Source of the DNA: JAFAGO01 sp031987605
GTDB lineage: Bacteria; Bacteroidota; Bacteroidia; Flavobacteriales; Weeksellaceae
NCBI GenBank assembly: GCA_031987605.1
Contig: DALZZF010000012.1
Span: 1-64,000, forward strand
DNA length: 64,000 nucleotides
Direction of reading: 5' to 3'
Of this stretch, positions 43,610 through 51,738 are shown in pieces. The notes beneath the pieces were generated by a model. That model searched no databases and was not told the DNA's origin. It saw only the letters and a list, made by a program, of their open reading frames with translations. The position numbers and the translations under genes were made by a program. Within the stretch, counting starts at the first letter, position 1, and each line of letters begins with the position of its first letter.

Positions 43610-44432
43610 ATGGATAAATTCTATAATGAAGCATTACATAAACTGGAAACAAAAATCGAAGAATTGGAAATTGAACCTGACTGCCCTATCCAAAGAATAG
43701 AAGCAGTCATAAAACTTATCATTAAGTGTTTATCTGAAGTAAAAGAGTTTGTCTTGAAAAAAGGGTTTAAAAATGTCGATGAGGAAATCCGTTTTTTCAA
43801 ACATCAAAAACCTGTTATCGTATCAAAGCTCATTTATTATAATGCCATCTATAAAATCGAAACAAGAAAGCCTTACGGAGCAAAGCGTACAAAGAAATAT
43901 CTTTGCAAAGAACTGAAAAAGCTAAAAAGGTTTTTTGACAGCAACCTTGATTTTTACAAGTATTACCGCAGCAATAATTCTTTCGTTGACGAGAAGTTTT
44001 TTGTAAGGGGAAAACACGATATAACATTATGGTTAGATACCTTTTATTTTGAAGCAGACCATCGTTTTTCTACTTCACACGATTATAAGGTAGCCAAAAT
44101 AATAGCGAATGACCTGATACAAGTTTATCTGGAGGACAGGCTAAATAATATCAATGAAAAAAAAGAGTTCAGACGCATCGCTGAACTGGACAGCAAGCAA
44201 AACAGCATTAACCGAACTGATATATGCACTGTATTCCCACGGTATATTTAACAATGGAAATACAGACATAAAATTGATTGCTAAGTCATTTGAAGATACT
44301 TTTAATATTGAATTAGGCGATTTTTACCACACGTTTATGGAACTGAAAGCCCGTAAGATAAATCGAACGAAATTCCTTGACAGCTTACGTGATACATTAA
44401 TTAGGAAAATGGATGAACAGGACGAGAGATAG
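43610..44432 (+). pseudogene. rteC: RteC family regulator, frameshifted in an A8 run
   Basis: The first frame (43610-44251) carries the RteC N-terminal part (DKFYNEALHKLETKIEELE, then DITLWLDTFYFEADHRFSTS). The second (44154-44432) holds the C-terminal domain (LTELIYALYSHGIFNNG and KARKINRTKFLDSLRDTLI). They join if one A is removed from the run of eight As at 44155-44162, giving the contiguous reading NEKKSSDASLNW. RteC controls excision and transfer in CTnDOT-like elements. The frameshift would disable it unless slippage restores the frame. No regulator box lies upstream; it is 57 bases behind the EamA gene. Confidence 0.82.
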
Positions 44433-44536
44433 CGTTTTGCTGTGTTTCACTATGCGAAAAGGAGTTTAACCCTTTTTCTTTATCTCCATATATCGTCGCA
44501 TTAAAATCTTGCTGTGATTTACAGAAATATCTTTTG

Positions 44537-44652
44537 TATATTTGTTGCGAGCTAACGGAAACGTATTGAAAAGCAAAGCAATAAGCACCGTTACCAAATC
44601 GTTACCTGACTTCTTTGATTATCTCTATAAAAGCTTAGTATTCAACCGATAA
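44537..44652 (+). other. Promoter plus 28-codon ORF truncated at the element junction
   Basis: A perfect -7 element TATATTTG lies at 44537-44544. It is followed by a short frame from TTG 44566 to TAA 44650 with the reading KSKAISTVTKSLPDFFDYLY. It looks like the N-terminal part of a gene cut off at the right edge of the element, but I do not recognise it. The remaining 44433-44536 contains nothing I can name. Confidence 0.35.
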
Positions 44653-44670
44653 AGCTTTTTTCTGAAAACT

Positions 44671-45063
44671 TTAAAATAAAAAACCTTTTTTCTTTTTAAT
44701 TTCATCCAATTCTGTTGAAATCTTTTTATGTGAGGCTACAACATTTTTGTTAATATCTTGAAGCTGTTTTTGATGTTCTTGTAAAATTTTTGTTACACTT
44801 TCTTTAAGATTTGACTGAACAGAATCAATAAAGTTTTTACTCGGCAAGTGCATAATATTTTCTTTCAACACTATTTTACCGATTTGCTCTTTTAGTCTAA
44901 TTTCTGTTGCAACAATGGATTGAACTGATGGTCGCAAATAATCTTTTTCTTGCGTTTTAATAAATCCAAAAAGTTGATCTATTCTTTTGGTTATTTTTTC
45001 TAATTCCGATTTCGAATCAGAATGTTTTGAAGGATCAATTCCATGCTTTTCAAAATAGTACAA
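44671..45063 (-). CDS. bfmA: BfmA/BtgA family mobilisation protein, N-terminally truncated
   Basis: The frame encodes the middle and C-terminal parts of a BfmA/BtgA-type mobilisation protein: FEKHGIDPSKHSDSK, then ITKRIDQLFGFIKTQEKDYLRP, and a coiled-coil tail. The usual N-terminal ribbon-helix-helix DNA-binding part (about 60 residues) is missing. The open frame reaches only to about 45085, where the palindrome and the 47-bp repeat region begin. The start is therefore uncertain (TTG at 45063), and the gene is probably a remnant. It is transcribed opposite to its neighbours. Confidence 0.7.
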   Translation of the reverse strand: MYYFEKHGIDPSKHSDSKSELEKITKRIDQLFGFIKTQEKDYLRPSVQSIVATEIRLKEQIGKIVLKENIMHLPSKNFIDSVQSNLKESVTKILQEHQKQLQDINKNVVASHKKISTELDEIKKKKGFLF

Positions 45064-45077
45064 TAAATATCCTTTAC

Positions 45078-45098
45078 GGAATAATAATTAATTATTCC
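45078..45098. repeat. Palindrome at the right junction
   Basis: GGAATAAT (45078-45085) and ATTATTCC (45091-45098) form an 8-bp inverted repeat. It lies between the truncated bfmA and the right copy of the 47-bp repeat. Confidence 0.5.
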
Positions 45099-45121
45099 AT
45101 TACTAAAATCGTTTAAAAAGT

Positions 45122-45168
45122 CTTTATTCATAGTGTTTTTGTTATATTGATTAATAATTAAAAATTAC
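45122..45168 (+). repeat. 47-bp direct repeat, right copy
   Basis: Matches 25562-25608 at 40 of 47 bases without gaps. It lies 61 bases upstream of the HTH gene, a typical place for the end of a mobilisable element or for a recombinase site. Confidence 0.65.
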
Positions 45169-45229
45169 TCTATTGTAGGTCAGTATCAACATAAATACAT
45201 TTGTCCAATAATCTTAAAACCAAAAAGAT

Positions 45230-45571
45230 ATGGACACATCAAGAATTAATCAAAGATTTGATACTATTGAATCAAAATTCGACTTACTATCAGTAGAGCA
45301 GGATAATTTCTTCCAAAAAGCTTTATTAAAATTATCATTATCAACAAAAAGATTACTTACAAAACCGGAGGCAGCAGAGTTCCTTGGGCTTCAAGAAAAA
45401 TACCTTGACCAATTAACGCATAAGAAAAAATTAAAATTTGTCAAAAGAAAGGGACAAAAATTCAAATACTTTCGAAAAGAAGATCTCGAAGACTACATAT
45501 TAGGTAACAGCGAGGAAAACGAAGATGATGATTTTGAAGATTTCGAAAATGATATTCTTAAAAAATTCTGA
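45230..45571 (+). CDS. Excisionase-like helix-turn-helix protein
   Basis: A 113-residue protein with a coiled-coil start and a MerR/excisionase-type helix-turn-helix (LLTKPEAAEFLGLQEKYLDQLTHKKKLKFVK, with the wing GQKFKYFRKEDLEDYI). An acidic tail (EENEDDDFEDFEND) follows. Genes of this type stand at the start of the replication/mobilisation block in Bacteroidota mobilisable elements and control excision or copy number. The gene is followed by a 10-bp hairpin and then the RepA-like gene. Confidence 0.82.
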   Translation: MDTSRINQRFDTIESKFDLLSVEQDNFFQKALLKLSLSTKRLLTKPEAAEFLGLQEKYLDQLTHKKKLKFVKRKGQKFKYFRKEDLEDYILGNSEENEDDDFEDFENDILKKF

Positions 45572-45580
45572 AAAACAAAA

Positions 45581-45606
45581 AAGCATAACCGAGCAGGGTT
45601 ATGCTT
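45581..45606 (+). terminator. Hairpin between the HTH and RepA-like genes
   Basis: AAGCATAACC pairs perfectly with GGTTATGCTT around the loop GAGCAG. The T tract behind it is weak, so it may attenuate transcription and not fully stop it. Confidence 0.6.
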
Positions 45607-45674
45607 ACAAGTTTATTTCTAACAGTCGAAATATGGGACAAATATAATCCGTATTTCTTTACAATCAAATACGC

Positions 45675-46709
45675 ATGGATAAAAATACAGGAAAGTTAGC
45701 TGATCTTCTGAAGGATCAGTTTAATGAGATAATATCAAAACCAGAAACACAAAATATTCTTATGGGTCTATTAGCAAATGAATGGATTGAGAGAGCAAAA
45801 TTACTTCCAGATCCAAAACCACTTTTTGGAAATATTTGGCATCAAAGTGAAGTTGCAATTTTATTCTCGAATACAGGAAAAGGAAAATCGATATTGGCAG
45901 TACAAATTGCTGAAAGCATTGCTTCTGGAAAAACAACTTTGGGAATGGAAACGACTCAGCAATTAACGATTTATATAGATTTTGAACTTTCATCGAAGGC
46001 TTATCAGCGAAGATATACTAATGAAGAAAATGTTTCGCATAGATTTAGCGATTATCTCATTAGAGTTGAGATTGATAGAAGCAAAGCATTGGAATCTGAG
46101 GATAAAACTTTTGAGGAACTTATTATTGAATCCATAAAAACTCAGGTTGAAAAATACAAAGCTGAAGTTATCATCATTGATAATATTACATTTCTTTCTG
46201 CAACCAATGAGAAATCTAAGGAAGCATTGGCTTTAATGAAGCTTATTTTGGATTTATCCCGTAAGAGGAACATTGCAATACTTCTTATTGCTCACACTCC
46301 AAAAAGGGATATTTTTAGATCAATACAATTGGAAGATCTCGCAGGAAGCAAAGCATTATCCAATTTTACAGATGTGTGCTTTTGCATTGGAGAATCTATA
46401 AAAGGAGCAAATATTCGGTATATCAAACAATTAAAAAATAGAAATTACCCCATAGTGTTTCATGAGAATAATGTGATAGAATGTCAAGTTCTTAAAGAAA
46501 ATTCGTTTCTGCAATTCAAATTCATTGATCTGAATACCGAGGAGGAACATTTGAAAAAAACACAAGAATCCTCATTAAATAATTGCATTGAGGAGATATT
46601 AGAATTAAAAAAACAAAATTTTTCTAATGTCGCTATTGGCGAGAAACTAAATCTATCTGAAACTACAATCCGAAGAAGATTGAAAAATTATAGAGAACAA
46701 ATTCAATAA
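45675..46709 (+). CDS. RepA-like AAA ATPase (RecA-fold helicase)
   Basis: A 344-residue protein resembling the hexameric RepA-type replicative helicase family. The Walker A motif is SNTGKGKS, followed by ILAVQIAES. A Walker B-like segment is EVIIIDNITF. Further conserved parts are ILLIAHTPKRD and LAGSKALSNFTDVCFCIG. The C-terminal ~50 residues form a helix-turn-helix (NVAIGEKLNLSETTIRRRLK). It probably drives replication of the excised element together with the primase-like protein that follows. Base composition is strongly A+T. Confidence 0.82.
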   Translation: MDKNTGKLADLLKDQFNEIISKPETQNILMGLLANEWIERAKLLPDPKPLFGNIWHQSEVAILFSNTGKGKSILAVQIAESIASGKTTLGMETTQQLTIYIDFELSSKAYQRRYTNEENVSHRFSDYLIRVEIDRSKALESEDKTFEELIIESIKTQVEKYKAEVIIIDNITFLSATNEKSKEALALMKLILDLSRKRNIAILLIAHTPKRDIFRSIQLEDLAGSKALSNFTDVCFCIGESIKGANIRYIKQLKNRNYPIVFHENNVIECQVLKENSFLQFKFIDLNTEEEHLKKTQESSLNNCIEEILELKKQNFSNVAIGEKLNLSETTIRRRLKNYREQIQ

Positions 46710-46712
46710 GTA

Positions 46713-46957
46713 TGACGAGCGTTGACGAGGTTTTAGTACTTCGTAAATCACTTAAAATCAGTCAATAGTTATAATTAATCAAATAAATCGTCTCGACGCA
46801 ATAATGTGTGGGAAATAATTCGTCATGAAGTGACGAGCTAAAATCATGAGAAATCGGCGTCGAGACGAATTTATGAAAGTTTAGATTTTAATTGACTGTT
46901 AGTCAATTATTTAATAAATAGTCGCGCTCGTTTTATTTCGTCACTATTAATGGAGAA
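46713..46957. repeat. Iteron-like region between RepA-like and primase-like genes
   Basis: TGACGA appears repeatedly in both orientations: TGACGAGCGTTGACGAGG at 46713-46730, TCGTCA-tgaag-TGACGA at 46820-46836, and TCGTCA near 46951. A 12-bp inverted repeat, TCGTCTCGACGC (46787-46798) and GCGTCGAGACGA (46857-46868), spans the centre. AATTGAC-tgtta-GTCAATT at 46890-46908 is another perfect hairpin. The interval is otherwise empty. It is the best candidate for the replication origin of the element. Confidence 0.6.
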
Positions 46958-46965
46958 ACAAAAAA

Positions 46966-47919
46966 ATGGCACAATTTAGATTTTCACTTCAAAAATACAA
47001 CGGTCAAAAAACAAGATTTTTGTGTCCACATTGTGGTCGCAAAGAGCTTACCCGTTATATCGACAATGAAACTAACAATTTTGTTGATGAACAAGTAGGG
47101 AAATGTAATAGAATTGAGAAATGTGGATACCATTTTACACCAAAACAATTTTTTGAAAAGAAAGGAGAAAACATACAATATTACACAAATAAATCATTGC
47201 AAATTGAAGAGAAACCAACTTGGTATGCAGATGAAAACCTTTTTTTAGAATCTCTACATTCAAAGACTCAAACTAGTAATTTATATCAATTTTTGATTCA
47301 ATATTTTGATCGTAATATGGTCGCTGAAACTTTCAGAAAATACTTAGTCGGAGTTTCAAAAAAATGGCAAAATTCGGTCATTTTTTGGCAAATTGATAAA
47401 GAATATAAAATCAGAGCTGGGAAAATAATGCAATACGATTCTGTAACAGGAAGAAGAGATAAAAACAAATTTTCTTGGATTAAGAATCAAAATGAAAATC
47501 TTGAAATGCGACAAGTTTTCTTTGGTCTTCATCTTTTGAACTACTTCAAAAATAATACAGTTGGAATCGTAGAATCTGAAAAAACAGCAATGCTTTGTGA
47601 TCTATTTTTTGATGATAAAATAGTTTGGTTAGCAAGTGGTGGATTACAAGGAATTACTGAGAGAAAAATGAAAGATTTAAGAGAGCGAACGGTTGTTTTA
47701 TTTCCAGATCTGAGTGCAGAAAATTCTAAAATTAAAGCCTATGACGAATGGAAAAAGAAAGCAAAAATAATTGGAGAAAACTTAAAAATGAACATCAAAA
47801 TAAATACGTATTTGAATTTTTATTCTTCAGGCGAAGAACAAAACAATCAAGAAGATTTAGGTGATTTTATTTTGAGGAATATTAAGAGAAATATGCAGGA
47901 TGATGCGAAGGTCAAGTAG
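46966..47919 (+). CDS. Toprim/DUF6371 primase-like protein
   Basis: A 317-residue protein with an N-terminal zinc-finger-like region (FLCPHCGRKELTRY and CNRIEKCGYHF, four cysteines and a His) and a central domain resembling DUF6371. A Toprim-like fold follows, with acidic residue VGIVESEKTAML, glycine-rich ASGGLQGI and VVLFPDLSAENSKI. It is probably the primase or a primase-like protein that works with the RepA-like ATPase at the neighbouring origin. The gene ends shortly before the candidate oriT and the mob genes. Confidence 0.78.
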   Translation: MAQFRFSLQKYNGQKTRFLCPHCGRKELTRYIDNETNNFVDEQVGKCNRIEKCGYHFTPKQFFEKKGENIQYYTNKSLQIEEKPTWYADENLFLESLHSKTQTSNLYQFLIQYFDRNMVAETFRKYLVGVSKKWQNSVIFWQIDKEYKIRAGKIMQYDSVTGRRDKNKFSWIKNQNENLEMRQVFFGLHLLNYFKNNTVGIVESEKTAMLCDLFFDDKIVWLASGGLQGITERKMKDLRERTVVLFPDLSAENSKIKAYDEWKKKAKIIGENLKMNIKINTYLNFYSSGEEQNNQEDLGDFILRNIKRNMQDDAKVK

Positions 47920-47921
47920 TG

Positions 47922-47993
47922 GGTGCCGGCACCATTTTTTTGCAAAAATGATGTCCTTACACCCTCTACTTGGTTTGCTCCTGCGTCGCAAAC
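47922..47993. other. Candidate oriT upstream of mobC
   Basis: The segment holds the perfect palindrome GGTGCCGGCACC (47922-47933) and the inverted repeat GTTTGC (47973-47978) / GCAAAC (47988-47993). It lies in the short gap before the mobC and relaxase genes and is more G+C-rich than its surroundings. Transfer origins of mobilisable elements have this position and structure. The nic site cannot be named from sequence alone. Confidence 0.5.
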
Positions 47994-48034
47994 GGAAAAA
48001 TTCGATAGAATTTTTAATATTAAAAACACAGAAT

Positions 48035-48463
48035 ATGAATCAAGATTTTTTAAAAGATTTAGAAAAATGGAACAGCGAAAGTCAAGAGAAAGTTTCCCAG
48101 AAAATTGAAGTTTTCAGCGAAGCAATTTCAATAGAAAAAGAAAATGAAAATCCACAATTTTTAACTGAAAGACTGAATTTGAGATTAACAAAAGCAGAGC
48201 ATAAAATGCTCAAAGAAAAATCCGAATTGAGCAATATTGGTATGGGTAAATTAATTAGGATTGCTGTTCAAAAAGTACAAGGTTTCAAAATCATTATTCC
48301 GAATGCAGAAGAAAACAAAACGCTATTAGAATATCGTACTAATTTTTCACGAATTCGGAACCATTTTCAATCTCAAATGTGGAGTGAAGATGAACGGGAA
48401 AAATATAAAAGTTTGCTTGATGAAATCATTTTTAAAATTGATAAATACCTCCAAAAAAAATGA
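48035..48463 (+). CDS. mobC: MobC-type relaxosome accessory protein
   Basis: A 142-residue protein with an acidic, helical start. A ribbon-helix-helix-like middle part (LTERLNLRLTKAEHKMLKEK, then IGMGKLIRIAVQKV) precedes a C-terminal helical segment (YRTNFSRIRNHFQSQMW). This is the shape of plasmid MobC proteins that help the relaxase open DNA at oriT. The ATG at 48035 is chosen since the longer frame from 47900 runs over the candidate oriT. The stop overlaps the relaxase start (ATGA), so they are coupled. Confidence 0.78.
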   Translation: MNQDFLKDLEKWNSESQEKVSQKIEVFSEAISIEKENENPQFLTERLNLRLTKAEHKMLKEKSELSNIGMGKLIRIAVQKVQGFKIIIPNAEENKTLLEYRTNFSRIRNHFQSQMWSEDEREKYKSLLDEIIFKIDKYLQKK

Positions 48464-49290
48464 GTTTTACAGCGAAAATAAAATCTGTAAGAGGAAGTTT
48501 AGCTTCTAGTTTTTACAAAGCCAATATTGAGAAAGGAGCCGAACTTTTGAAATCTAGAAATCTAACTGGAGAAACAGTAGAAGAACGCTACGAAGAAAAG
48601 AGAGCTGTTGCAAGGATGAATCCTAAAGTGACAAAACCATTTCTCGAAGCAGTTTTTTCTCCACACAAGTCAGTTTCTAAGAACTGGACGAAGAAAGATT
48701 GGATAGAGCATGTAGATGAATTTTGTAAAAGAATAGGGATTCCTGATGATGTTCAGTTGGAATATTATATACACCGAAATACACCAACTCACCATGTTCA
48801 TATTTCCGCATCAAGATTAAACTTGATTGGAAAAAATCTTGTCAACGACAGCTTTATTGGAAAGAAAGCGGAGGTAGTTTGCGATAAAATGGCGAAATCA
48901 AGAAATCTTCCTACAGCCAAAGAAATCGGAAAAATTGAGAAATCTCAAATCAAACTCAGTATTGAAAAATGCACACAACAATCCATTTCGTGGGATGACT
49001 TTAAAGATAAAATGAAAGAAGACGGCTATCACTTTGAACTCAATTATAATTCAACAGGATTAAATGGTGCTCGAATCTGTAGTATGGAAGATTTGCAACA
49101 TATACCGACTTCAAATTCAAAAGATTATAAACTGGATAAAAGTAAAGGATATAAGCTTTCTCAAATAGACAGGAAATTAAAAGTTGCTGAGTTGGAGAAA
49201 CAATTTTTATCGAATAAGATTCAGCTAGATAAATTAAAGACAATTACAACGGAAAATGATTTAACAACTAAAAATAGATTCAGAAGATGA
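48460..49290 (+). CDS. mobB: Relaxase/mobilisation nuclease, MobB type
   Basis: A 276-residue relaxase. The histidine triad for the metal is at His111, His112 and His114 (THHVHISASRLN), and the N-terminal segment carries the candidate catalytic Tyr region (RGSLASSFYKANIEKG). The middle part WTKKDWIEHVDEF and the following FIGKKAEVVCDKMA are typical of the Bacteroidota MobB/relaxase Pfam family. It nicks and leads a single strand at oriT for transfer by a helper system; no type IV secretion genes are in the window. It is shorter than many relaxases (300-400 residues). Confidence 0.85.
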   Translation: MSFTAKIKSVRGSLASSFYKANIEKGAELLKSRNLTGETVEERYEEKRAVARMNPKVTKPFLEAVFSPHKSVSKNWTKKDWIEHVDEFCKRIGIPDDVQLEYYIHRNTPTHHVHISASRLNLIGKNLVNDSFIGKKAEVVCDKMAKSRNLPTAKEIGKIEKSQIKLSIEKCTQQSISWDDFKDKMKEDGYHFELNYNSTGLNGARICSMEDLQHIPTSNSKDYKLDKSKGYKLSQIDRKLKVAELEKQFLSNKIQLDKLKTITTENDLTTKNRFRR

Positions 49291-50003
49291 ACAACAACGA
49301 ACAAACGAAAAATCCTTTGGAGTTAGCTTTAGAGGAATTCACAAAAGGGAAAGAAGAAATTATTGGTGCAAGGATTCAGATTGAATATTTGAATGATGAA
49401 CTAAGTAAAAAAGAAGATCAAAGAATTGATTTTAATAGAATTATCGACGAAGGGGTTACTAAAATAGATAAGACTTTTGATGATAACTTCAGTAAATATG
49501 AGCAGACAAATCAAAAAGCCAATCATTTATTTAATGAAGCAATTACTTCATTCGTAAAGCAATTCGAATTTACAATTCAACATTTTCAAGGTGCTGAGTT
49601 ATCACTTAAAGAGCAAGATCGAAAAAGTTTAGCAGATGTCAGCAAACAAATGTTATGGCAGAAAAAATTACAATATTTTAATTTTGGAATTCTGTTTTTC
49701 TGTATAACAATTTCTATTCTTACGGGCTATTTTGCGAATCGATTTTACAAAACAAGTATTCTGACGAAGCAAGAAGCTAGGAAAGAAGTCTTACTGCAAA
49801 TCAAAGATAATGGAGATATTATTGTTTCTAAAGATCAATGGAGCGCGTTAAATAATGAACGGAGTATGATTACAACTTGGTCGAAATCAAATCCAAATGA
49901 TAGCAAAAGCTACGAAGTTTTCAGGCAAGGAATTGTATCTGCAAAATCAAAAGTAGTGCTTTTTAAAAATTTGAAAGACGATGATATTATTGGAAGTGAG
50001 TAA
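49287..50003 (+). CDS. Coiled-coil membrane protein of the mob operon
   Basis: A 238-residue protein encoded with an ATGA overlap behind the relaxase gene. The first ~125 residues are coiled coil. One membrane helix follows (FNFGILFFCITISILTGYFA, about residues 132-151), then a C-terminal domain of ~85 residues. In other Bacteroidota mobilisable elements a similar coiled-coil protein with one helix lies at this place. It may anchor the relaxosome at the membrane or couple it to a helper transfer system, but no such role is documented that I can point to. Confidence 0.6.
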   Translation: MNNNEQTKNPLELALEEFTKGKEEIIGARIQIEYLNDELSKKEDQRIDFNRIIDEGVTKIDKTFDDNFSKYEQTNQKANHLFNEAITSFVKQFEFTIQHFQGAELSLKEQDRKSLADVSKQMLWQKKLQYFNFGILFFCITISILTGYFANRFYKTSILTKQEARKEVLLQIKDNGDIIVSKDQWSALNNERSMITTWSKSNPNDSKSYEVFRQGIVSAKSKVVLFKNLKDDDIIGSE

Positions 50004-50037
50004 TCAATCATCAATCACCGAAAGGCAAATTTAATCC

Positions 50038-50126
50038 AAAGAGTTTGAAATTGTAAAGGGTATATAAATGTCAGAATAGAATTCTGCCACCCTTGACAAA
50101 GTCAAACTCTTTTTATTTTTGGTGGC
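50038..50126. repeat. Structured intergenic segment behind the mob operon
   Basis: AAAGAGTTTGA (50038-50048) and TCAAACTCTTT (50102-50112) form an 11-bp stem followed by Ts, so it can terminate the mob operon. Inside it TTGAC-aaa-GTCAA and, alternatively, GCCACC (50086-50091) with GGTGGC (50121-50126) can pair. The two alternatives are mutually exclusive. The rest of 50004-50292 has no clear gene. Confidence 0.45.
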
Positions 50127-50292
50127 CTATCGATAATCAATGAATCCTTGTGTTCTTTAGATAACCAAACGACAATCGTTCATTCCAGTTTTTAGCAAAG
50201 TTAAATCAGCATCGTGAAAATCAAGAACAAGTAAATGGATTGCTCCATTCTTGAATTTGACTCTTTATGATTTGTGGTTTGCCAAAAATGTT

Positions 50293-50649
50293 ATGAAAAA
50301 TTTAAATCAAAAATTATTAAGATTTTCAGCTAAAAATAGATTGGAAAAAATGAGAACGAAATATAATAACAAGCAATCTTGGCAATTATTTGCAACTCAG
50401 ATTCAATTTAATCAAGATTTTAGAGCACAAAAATTAGATGAGCAAAATTATATATGTCCAGTGTGTGAAGAACAAATCTTCGAACACGCTACTTTACATC
50501 ATATCGATTATGACCATAGTTGCCAATTATTTAAGTTGAAAGGTATTCAAGATTGCAAATTATGTAAAACATCTTGTCCGAATTTTCATATTGGATGTCG
50601 AAGAAGAACAGTTATGGTTCATCATAAATGCCATAAAAAACTACATTAA
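50293..50649 (+). CDS. HNH endonuclease-like protein
   Basis: A small basic protein of about 118 residues. It has the zinc-knuckle pair CPVC and the following HNH core ATLHHIDYDH. A second cysteine group (CKLCKTSC, then CRRR) precedes the His-rich end VHHKCHKKLH. HNH domains of this kind are found in homing and restriction nucleases and in mobile-element accessory proteins. It stands between the mob operon and the defence cargo. The start is uncertain: the frame stays open upstream to 50251. Confidence 0.65.
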   Translation: MKNLNQKLLRFSAKNRLEKMRTKYNNKQSWQLFATQIQFNQDFRAQKLDEQNYICPVCEEQIFEHATLHHIDYDHSCQLFKLKGIQDCKLCKTSCPNFHIGCRRRTVMVHHKCHKKLH

Positions 50650-50657
50650 ATTACTAT

Positions 50658-51665
50658 TTAACTGTAGTTTTTTGCCAAAAGTGTTAATGTTTCTTTAAAA
50701 TTTTCTACTAGGCTTTTAGGTTTCAAAATAGTAACTTGATTACCATGCGAAAGAATGAGTTTCATTAACTCAAAATTTGGAATTACTTTGATTCTTACTT
50801 CAAGATTATCTTCAATTTCTTTACATTTTTGAGTGGGATGCAATGGTTTTGTCAAGATATATGGTTTAACCTCACTACTAAATAAAAGAGTAATCTCTTC
50901 TGGATTTTTATCAAAAGCTCTACTAACTCCAATGATATCATAGAAATAATCTTCCCAATCTGTAGTATTTGGTATATGTTTCTTCTGAGCTTCTGTAATG
51001 TTTTGTATTCTGTCTAATGCTAGATTCCAAGTGGGGATTTTTTTTTCCTCATGAAATCCAAATGCAAACCAACGATTGTTATATTGCTTCAAATAATAGG
51101 GATGAAAAATAAATTCAGATTCTTCTGTTTGTTTAAACCCTTTGTAGGCTATTTTTAAAACCCGTTTATTTATAATTGCATTGAATAATGGCTGAAGATT
51201 TACTAAACCTTCATAATCATCATTGGTATCAAAATTAATGACTTCTTCTTTATTGGTGCTTGCTCCAAATTTAGTTTCAAGCATTGGAATTAATTCATTC
51301 ACCCAATTAAACTGTGGAGCTCCTGATAATCTGGATAGTACGGAAACTGCAGATTTAATATATTCGGCTTCTGCAGGATTCATTGGTTCATTTCTGATGC
51401 TGAATTCAGTATTCTCATATCGGTAGAATTTGGTTTTTCCACTTCGTATTTTTAGTAGATTAATAGAAAACCCTGCTTCGCTTTCCATATATTTTATGTC
51501 TTCAAAGAGTTGTCGTCTTTTTATCCCTGTATTTGTAGGATCAAAATCGAATAGTGCGTTATTTACCTCTTCCAGTAAATTTTCAAAAGTATAATTACGA
51601 CCTGTATTTCTAAAACATCGATCTAGAACCTGGTAACGGATATATGCATTTTTATTTATTGCCAT
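50658..51665 (-). CDS. WYL domain transcriptional regulator
   Basis: A 335-residue DNA-binding protein. The N-terminal winged helix-turn-helix occupies residues ~1-90 (QVLDRCFRNTGRNYTFENLL). The WYL domain follows at about 165-245, with the strand VLKIAYKGFKQTEESEFIFHPYYL and the ligand-binding Tyr-Asn-Asn-Arg-Trp run, and a WCX-like end closes the protein. Related proteins (BrxR/CapW type) repress defence genes and release them on phage or DNA signals. It is transcribed divergently from the defence genes, the usual arrangement for a regulator; the shared 73-base gap is where an operator would lie. Confidence 0.85.
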   Translation of the reverse strand: MAINKNAYIRYQVLDRCFRNTGRNYTFENLLEEVNNALFDFDPTNTGIKRRQLFEDIKYMESEAGFSINLLKIRSGKTKFYRYENTEFSIRNEPMNPAEAEYIKSAVSVLSRLSGAPQFNWVNELIPMLETKFGASTNKEEVINFDTNDDYEGLVNLQPLFNAIINKRVLKIAYKGFKQTEESEFIFHPYYLKQYNNRWFAFGFHEEKKIPTWNLALDRIQNITEAQKKHIPNTTDWEDYFYDIIGVSRAFDKNPEEITLLFSSEVKPYILTKPLHPTQKCKEIEDNLEVRIKVIPNFELMKLILSHGNQVTILKPKSLVENFKETLTLLAKNYS

Positions 51666-51738
51666 AGTAATTTTGTTGTGCAGAATGAATGCACAATATA
51701 CAAATAAGTTTGCAATGTAGAAATCAAAATACTTTACT

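Larger units (their letters stand above)
25609..45121. mobile_element. Remnant of a conjugative element with envelope-modification cargo
   Basis: The block starts inside a dehydrogenase pseudogene and ends inside bfmA, and is bracketed by the 47-bp direct repeats. It keeps mobA with upstream hairpins at the left and rteC at the right, both typical of Bacteroidota conjugative transposons, but lacks mobB, tra genes and integrase. The cargo between them is a two-component system and its envelope regulon. Confidence 0.6.

Noticed and set aside
44155..44162. Programmed -1 ribosomal frameshift in rteC
   Set aside because: A -1 shift would enter the wrong frame; +1 (or -2) is required, so classical -1 slippage does not explain it.
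44154..44432. A separate small gene overlapping rteC
   Set aside because: Its sequence is the C-terminal domain of RteC and joins the upstream frame when one A is removed, so it is part of a frameshifted gene.
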